Source of the DNA: Larix kaempferi
Taxonomy: Eukaryota; Streptophyta; Pinopsida; Pinales; Pinaceae
NCBI GenBank assembly: GCA_027924585.1
Contig: BSBM01000140.1
Location: 11,485,501 to 11,549,500, forward strand
Length of the DNA: 64,000 bases
Direction of reading: 5' to 3'
Positions 59,473 to 64,000 of this stretch are shown piece after piece. Below the pieces are notes generated by a model, which did no database searches, was not told where the DNA came from, and saw nothing but the letters and a program-made list of their open reading frames with translations. Position 1 is the first letter of the stretch. Every line of letters starts with the position of its first letter. A program made the position numbers and the translations under genes.

Positions 59473-60529
59473 GTCAGATATACAAAATACTCTTCATATT
59501 TTCTTAGTAATTGATATACTCTAGATTTAATCCACTTTTTCTTGCAAGTGTATGAATGTTTGGTGCAGGATCTCTCAAGTTGGTTTGGAAGCGAACCTTA
59601 GTTAGATTCTCTCCTCTTCAACAAGTGATCATCGTTCTAATATTGTCTTGTAGATCTCTACAAGCTTTCATTTTATTCAACCTTGGGATTGGTTCCTTCT
59701 TTTCACCCTTTAAAATCAAAATCAACTTCATTTTTCCCTTTTTGTTACTAAAGCGAATAGATCTAGTGTTAAAAGGTTATATTTTTCAGTCTATTCGCTC
59801 TTCTTGAAGGGAAGTAGGTTTAAAGCTCAAAGTTCTATCTTTCAAACCCTTTCGCTCTTCATAAGCTAATAGTTCAAGTTTCTAAAAGTATTATCTTTGT
59901 GATCTATTCGCTCTCCTCACCTAGATCTAAGAGCAAACCCTTCTTCTACCAAGTGTGAAGCTAGGGAGAGTCTCAAAGCATCCTAAGTACTAGATCTAGT
60001 TTAAACTTTGTGTACTTGAAGTTTTTCTTGTTTAAATCTTTGTCCAAGTACATTAAAAGATTGTTATTTGTTTATATACTAACAAATACTAACTCTTTAA
60101 CTAGTCTTTGTTTATAGCTCTTATCTACAGGAAGGCAAGAGTGAAAAGGAAAAGAACCCTAAAGGCTAAGGCAAAACCAAAAGATCAAGAGCAAACCTTA
60201 AAGGCACACAAAATTCTATTCCTCCCTCGTCTTCATTTCCCCCTTCTATCCTTGTGCCTTCAAGGGGATTAACACCATTCTTTTGTACAAAACATTAATA
60301 CAAAGAATGTGTGATAAAGGCTCCCACACCCTACTTCCCCCATTTGGGGGAAGCTTGTATCGTCTTGAGTACTTTATTTGCTTTATACCTGCAAGTAGAA
60401 TATGAAAGTTAGAGTGGTTTCACTTTGATAGGTTGCTAGATCTCTGAATTGATAGCTTTAGTTTGATTTATTTTCAAGTTTTACTTAGTTTTCTTTTTTT
60501 ATAAAAATTGTTAAAAAGAACATAAAGAA

Positions 60530-60795
60530 TCTTGAATCTCAATGAAAAGTGGATCAAGAGCACTCTTTGTCGGAGAGCTTCTTGTCTGTCATAGTTGCTT
60601 AGTTTTTTCTATATTATATAAATTTCTAAAAATAACATAAAGTTTCTTGAATCTCACTGCAAAGTGGATCAAGAGCACTCTCTGTCGGAGAGCTTTTTGC
60701 TTTAAGTAGTTTAGTTTTATTTTAGCATTTTCTTGCTCATAAATCTCTTGAATCTCGCCATAAAGTGGATCAAGAGTGCTCTCTATCGGAGGGTC
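60530..60795. repeat. three-copy repeat inside S7
   Basis: The block CTTGAATCTC...AAAGTGGATCAAGAG followed by TCGGAGAG or TCGGAGGG starts near 60532, 60645 and 60740. Inverted versions occur as pairs in S2 (12395, 12503), S3 (33712, 33823) and S4 (40208, 40315); S6 has one (53712). Confidence 0.85.
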
Positions 60796-61834
60796 AATGG
60801 TTCTTACTTTCATCACATAATAAAAATTGGAACGAATATTTTTACTACACTGTCTATGCTCTACCCACTTATGGGATACCCAGAAGCAGTTGTAGATTTT
60901 TTAAATTCCTCACATCTAATTCCACTTCAACATTAATAAAATACATTCCCGAGAAAACCAACGAAAATCCGGCGTTGATCGCTATAATCGAAAGTGGGCA
61001 AATTCTGCCTGGGGACGCGGGAACCACTAGGACGAGACCTCAGAGAACCAGTTAGACTACATCCTTGTTGGTGTAGTGTTGAACACCGCTCTCGAGACTC
61101 CGGCCAGCCCACATGTCCTTGTACGGAGTCACTTAGGTTGTAATCCGAACATATCTCATGTACTGAAAGGTATATCTTGGAGATCCCCTTTCCCATAATA
61201 ATCTACCTCACCCAAAAATTTACAATAAAATTTACCAAGAGACATTTGCAAAACATCTACAAGCACTTCAAGTATCTCAAGCACTTAAGCATTTCAAAGA
61301 CAGTGACTCCATCGACACTGGTCATTTACACAACAGCAACAATTGTTCAATCATTTCCTTTGCTTATTATCTGTCTGGAAGTTGTTGCTATTTACTTTGT
61401 TATATCATGTTGTGGATGCATTATTTATAAGTTATCATTATATTGTGGATGTGATCTATCTTTCAAAGTTATACTTGGACACAATTTTATTGTAAATTAC
61501 TTAAAACTCCTAAAAAACACCCATCCCAATCCATCAAAAAACACTTAAAAACAGTTAAGAGCCTTAGTAACTCTTTGTTAGGGTCTACCCCCCTTGGCTT
61601 TGTTAGGAGTTTGCCTAAACGGATGAGTTGGGATTAGGTGACAGCACCTGACTCTTTGCTTGCCCCCAAGGCCACACATTCCCCAAAGCAGCTTCGAAAA
61701 ATTTATGCTGTTGTGTACACATCGGCGGGCAACAAACCCTAAAAAAGTAAAAAATAAAATCTAAGGTGTTTAATCTATGAAAGATAAAGCAACTAATCTA
61801 GGAGTTAGTAAAATTTATTTTCAAAAATAAAGCA

Positions 61835-63215
61835 CTATAAAAGATAAATTCATTCATGAAGATGAACCTGTGATTCTGCATAGTTTGGATTCTAAAAAAG
61901 AAGATCACCCTCCATTTTACATCTCCTTGTTAGTCAATGATATGCTTTTGCATAACTGCATGTTGGATTCAGGTGCTTCTTCTAATGTTATGACCAAAAA
62001 GGTTATGGATCAACTGGGTTTGAAGACCACTAGGCCTTATCATAAAGTGTGTGCCATGGACTCAAGGGTGGTTGATACCTTTGGTGTCATCCTAAATCTA
62101 CCTGTTAAGTTAGCCAAGTACCCCAATGTCCATTTGACCATGGATGTGTTAGTGATTGGTGTGCCAGATAATTGGGGGATGCTTCTATCAAGAAAATGGG
62201 TTGCTTCTTTAGGAGGGGACATAAGGTTGGATTGGTCATATGCTACTATTCCTGCATCAAAACATTCAATGGTTAAGTTATACAAAGAACAAGCTAGAAA
62301 ATTCCATGTTGAAAACCCACAAAATCTTGCTAATCAATTTGTGCATGAGACAGACAATTTTGGGAACTATGCCATTTTATCGAATTTCATAGCACCCTTT
62401 AAAGAAGCATCTAAAGATGAAAAGGTAGATAAAGTGTGGAGGATGAGTTTTGATGGGGCATGTTCTAGGGATGGTAAAGGAGCTAGAATTGTGTTAACTT
62501 CACCTTCTGAGCAAACTTTTAAATTTGCTTTTAGACTTGAGTTTGATGCATCAAACAATGTGGCTGAATATGAGGCACTTTTGCAAGGGTTAGAAATCGC
62601 CAAATACATGGGGATTAAAATGTTATCTATAAAAGGAGATTCTGACTTAGTTGTTGCCCAAGTTAAAAATATCTTTGCTTGCAAAGATGAAAGGTTAAAA
62701 AAGTATAGGGATGTTGTTTGGGACACCATGGAATGGTTTGATGCATTAGATATAATAGCAGTTTCACGTGAAGAAAACAGTTAGGCGGATCAATTAGCAG
62801 TAGCAGCATCCACACATCAACCAACTGAGGAGTTATTGAAAGGAAATGGAAAATTTGAAATTAGTTTCAAACCTTTAATTCCTGACAATACAGATCATTC
62901 CCAAGTTTTTGATAGTGATAAGCACATCTTGAATTTCATTCATAACCTTCAAGAATTTTCAGATTGTAAAATTGCTTATCAAGAAGAAGGGAAAGAGTAT
63001 CAGGAGGAAGAGGATCAACCAAGGAGCAAAATTCCCAAAGGCATCACACAACTAGAGCAGCTTTTTGATAGACAAGATCGCCATAAATATAAAAATAATT
63101 CAATAAAACCACGGGAGTTTATTGAAATAAATATTGGAACTGACACAGAACCAAAAATGATAAAAATTGGAAAAGGCACATCTGAAAAGGAGAGAAAAGA
63201 CTTAATTGATTCTCC
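61835..63215 (+). pseudogene. Tat-type Ty3/gypsy fragment: protease, RNase H, start of reverse transcriptase
   Basis: One plus frame reads an aspartic protease (LDSGASSNVM, with PPFYISLLVNDML before and GMLLSRKWVASLGG after). It is followed by an RNase H with MSFDGACSRDGKG, NNVAEYEALLQGLE and IKGDSDLVVAQV, and then the linker IPKGITQLEQLFDRQD and NIGTDTEP...IKIGKGTSEKER that precedes the reverse transcriptase. An in-frame TAG at 62782-62784 breaks it just before the last RNase H aspartate region (ADQLAVAAS). The frame otherwise continues, so this is one polyprotein segment with a single stop until it is cut at about 63215. In this lineage an extra RNase H upstream of the reverse transcriptase is known, to my recollection. 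Confidence 0.85.
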
Positions 63216-64000
63216 TTCCATGTTGTTGAGTAGAAAGAAATTTGTGCCGACAAAATCGTGAATGATAAATGGCCCCTTCCAGAGGCTATCAAATTTCTCG
63301 AGGTTTCTCGACTTGTCTCTTCTTTTATCCCACATGAGGACTGTATCCCCAATCTGAAAAGGTTTCGGCTTTGCTGACTTATCAAAGGTACTCTTCATAC
63401 TCTTCTGATGTCTCAAACTCTGATCTAAGGCTGCCCTTCTACTCTCATCTAGCTCAATAATCTGATTCACCCTCTGCTCCATCTCCGCTCTTTCTGAACC
63501 TTATTACATAATCATTCGATATACTAGTATTTGCGTGTTGATGGGCAACTCAACTGTGTAACCATATACCAGTTCGAAAGGAGATTTCCCAGTAGCATTC
63601 TTCTTGGTGATTCTATCGAACCAAAGTGCATACTTGATCTTGCTATCTCATGCCTTCTTATTGTTTCCTACAATTTTCTTGATGATATTCATTAAGTTTT
63701 TGTTTGTGGACTCAGCAAGTCCATTTCCCTGGGGGTAATAATTGGATGAATGGGATAGGGTAATGCCATACTTGAAGCAGAAGGAAGTGATATCAATGGA
63801 ACTGAATCCCTTGGCATTGTGTGTTGTTATTTTAAGAGGGATACCAGATCTTGTGATGATTTTATCCTCAAGGAAATCGATAACAACTTTCTCGATGGCT
63901 GAGTTGGTGGGTATGGCCTCTACCAACTTGGTAAAATAATCGGTAGCTGTAAGGATCCAACTAAATCTATTACTTGAATTATCCTTGAAATGACCGATGA
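63216..64000 (-). pseudogene. Tat-type Ty3/gypsy integrase, inverted relative to the previous fragment
   Basis: The minus strand reads TATDYFTKLVEAIPT, HSSNYYPQGNGLAESTNK (catalytic Glu), ALWFDRITKK, SPFELVYG, then FQIGDTVLMWDKRR and SLWKGPFIIHDFVG. These are the integrase core and C-terminus of the same lineage as the fragment on its left. The second catalytic position reads THN where TDN is expected. In-frame stops lie at about 63648 (TGA in place of a Trp) and near 63505 (TAA TAA). The domain continues beyond the window. The element is inactive. Confidence 0.85.

Larger units (their letters stand above)
57865..61734 (+). mobile_element. solo LTR S7, family A, nested in S8
   Basis: Starts TGTTACCAACTA at 57865 and ends CGGCGGGCAACA at 61734, 3,870 bp. 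The flanks are GACCC (57860-57864) and AACCC (61735-61739), a 4-of-5 match, and the interrupted S8 sequence joins up across it. It contains a 193-bp tandem duplication and a three-fold short repeat. It has no coding domain. Confidence 0.88.
57715..61830 (-). mobile_element. family-A LTR S8, 3' end remnant split by S7
   Basis: The left part (about 57715-57864) has the inverted end block (GTGTGGCTTTGGGGGCAAG, GACTCCTCCGTCTAGG, GCCAAGGGGGGTGGACCC). The right part (61735-about 61830) continues AACCCTAAAAAAG ... ATCTAGGAGTTAG, exactly as 36855-36900 does in S5. The extreme left terminus and the rest of the LTR are missing. Confidence 0.7.

Noticed and set aside
61835-62784. A new two-domain protein made of protease and RNase H
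   Set aside because: The frame continues past a single TAG into the linker preceding the reverse transcriptase, so it is a truncated polyprotein of a known plant retroelement type and not a fusion gene.
1-64000. tRNA, rRNA, organelle inserts and CRISPR arrays
   Set aside because: No cloverleaf, ribosomal or plastid-like segment and no regular short-repeat/spacer array was seen on either strand.

Overview
The window is nuclear DNA from a land plant with a very repeat-rich genome. The evidence is a plant-specific RNA polymerase IV/V subunit gene with canonical GT-AG introns, Ty3/gypsy retroelements of plant lineages (a chromovirus with a chromodomain and a Tat-type element), a plant L1-type LINE tail, and AT-rich unannotatable DNA between them. 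A gymnosperm is my best guess, because of the very long intron and very long LTRs, but nothing in the sequence proves it. Nothing prokaryotic, no rRNA or tRNA and no CRISPR array was seen.

The only host gene I recognise lies on the minus strand: three consecutive internal exons of NRPD2/NRPE2, the second-largest subunit shared by RNA polymerases IV and V. In gene order they lie at 49381-49136, 8660-8012 and 7813-7582. The splice phases (0, 1, 2) agree and no stop codon interrupts the joined reading frame. The intron between the first two is 40,475 bp (8661-49135) and the next is 198 bp. The 5' exons should lie right of 49381 and the 3' exons left of 7582; I found neither, so those introns are also long or the gene is incomplete.

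The giant intron is built of nested retroelements. Two LTR families dominate. Family A is an LTR of about 3.2-4.4 kb running from TGTT... to ...CA and found almost entirely as solo LTRs with 5-bp target-site duplications (TSDs). Family B is an LTR of about 4.5 kb starting TGTTATCACACC. From left to right the intron holds: an outer family-B LTR (9793-27284, matching GGTCA flanks) containing solo LTR S1 (10172-17679), which itself contains S2 (11460-15775), then a head-on pair of family-B LTRs (18593-24830) and a 5'-truncated LINE (25115-25993, 14-bp TSD); a segment of non-LTR DNA (27285-32773) with a decayed acidic reading frame; a three-deep nest S3 > S4 > S5 (32774-44820); and the 3' half of a chromovirus (44946-48394).

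Left of the small exons (1-6520) are more family-B LTRs and a possible DNA transposon. Right of 49381 are solo LTR S6 (51322-54699), a cluster of GTAC motifs, solo LTR S7 (57865-61734) inside another family-A LTR, and two halves of a Tat-type element joined in opposite orientations (61835-64000).

The central point is an RNA-directed DNA methylation polymerase gene whose transcript would have to run through more than 40 kb of the kind of retroelement DNA, including long inverted repeats, that this pathway normally silences.
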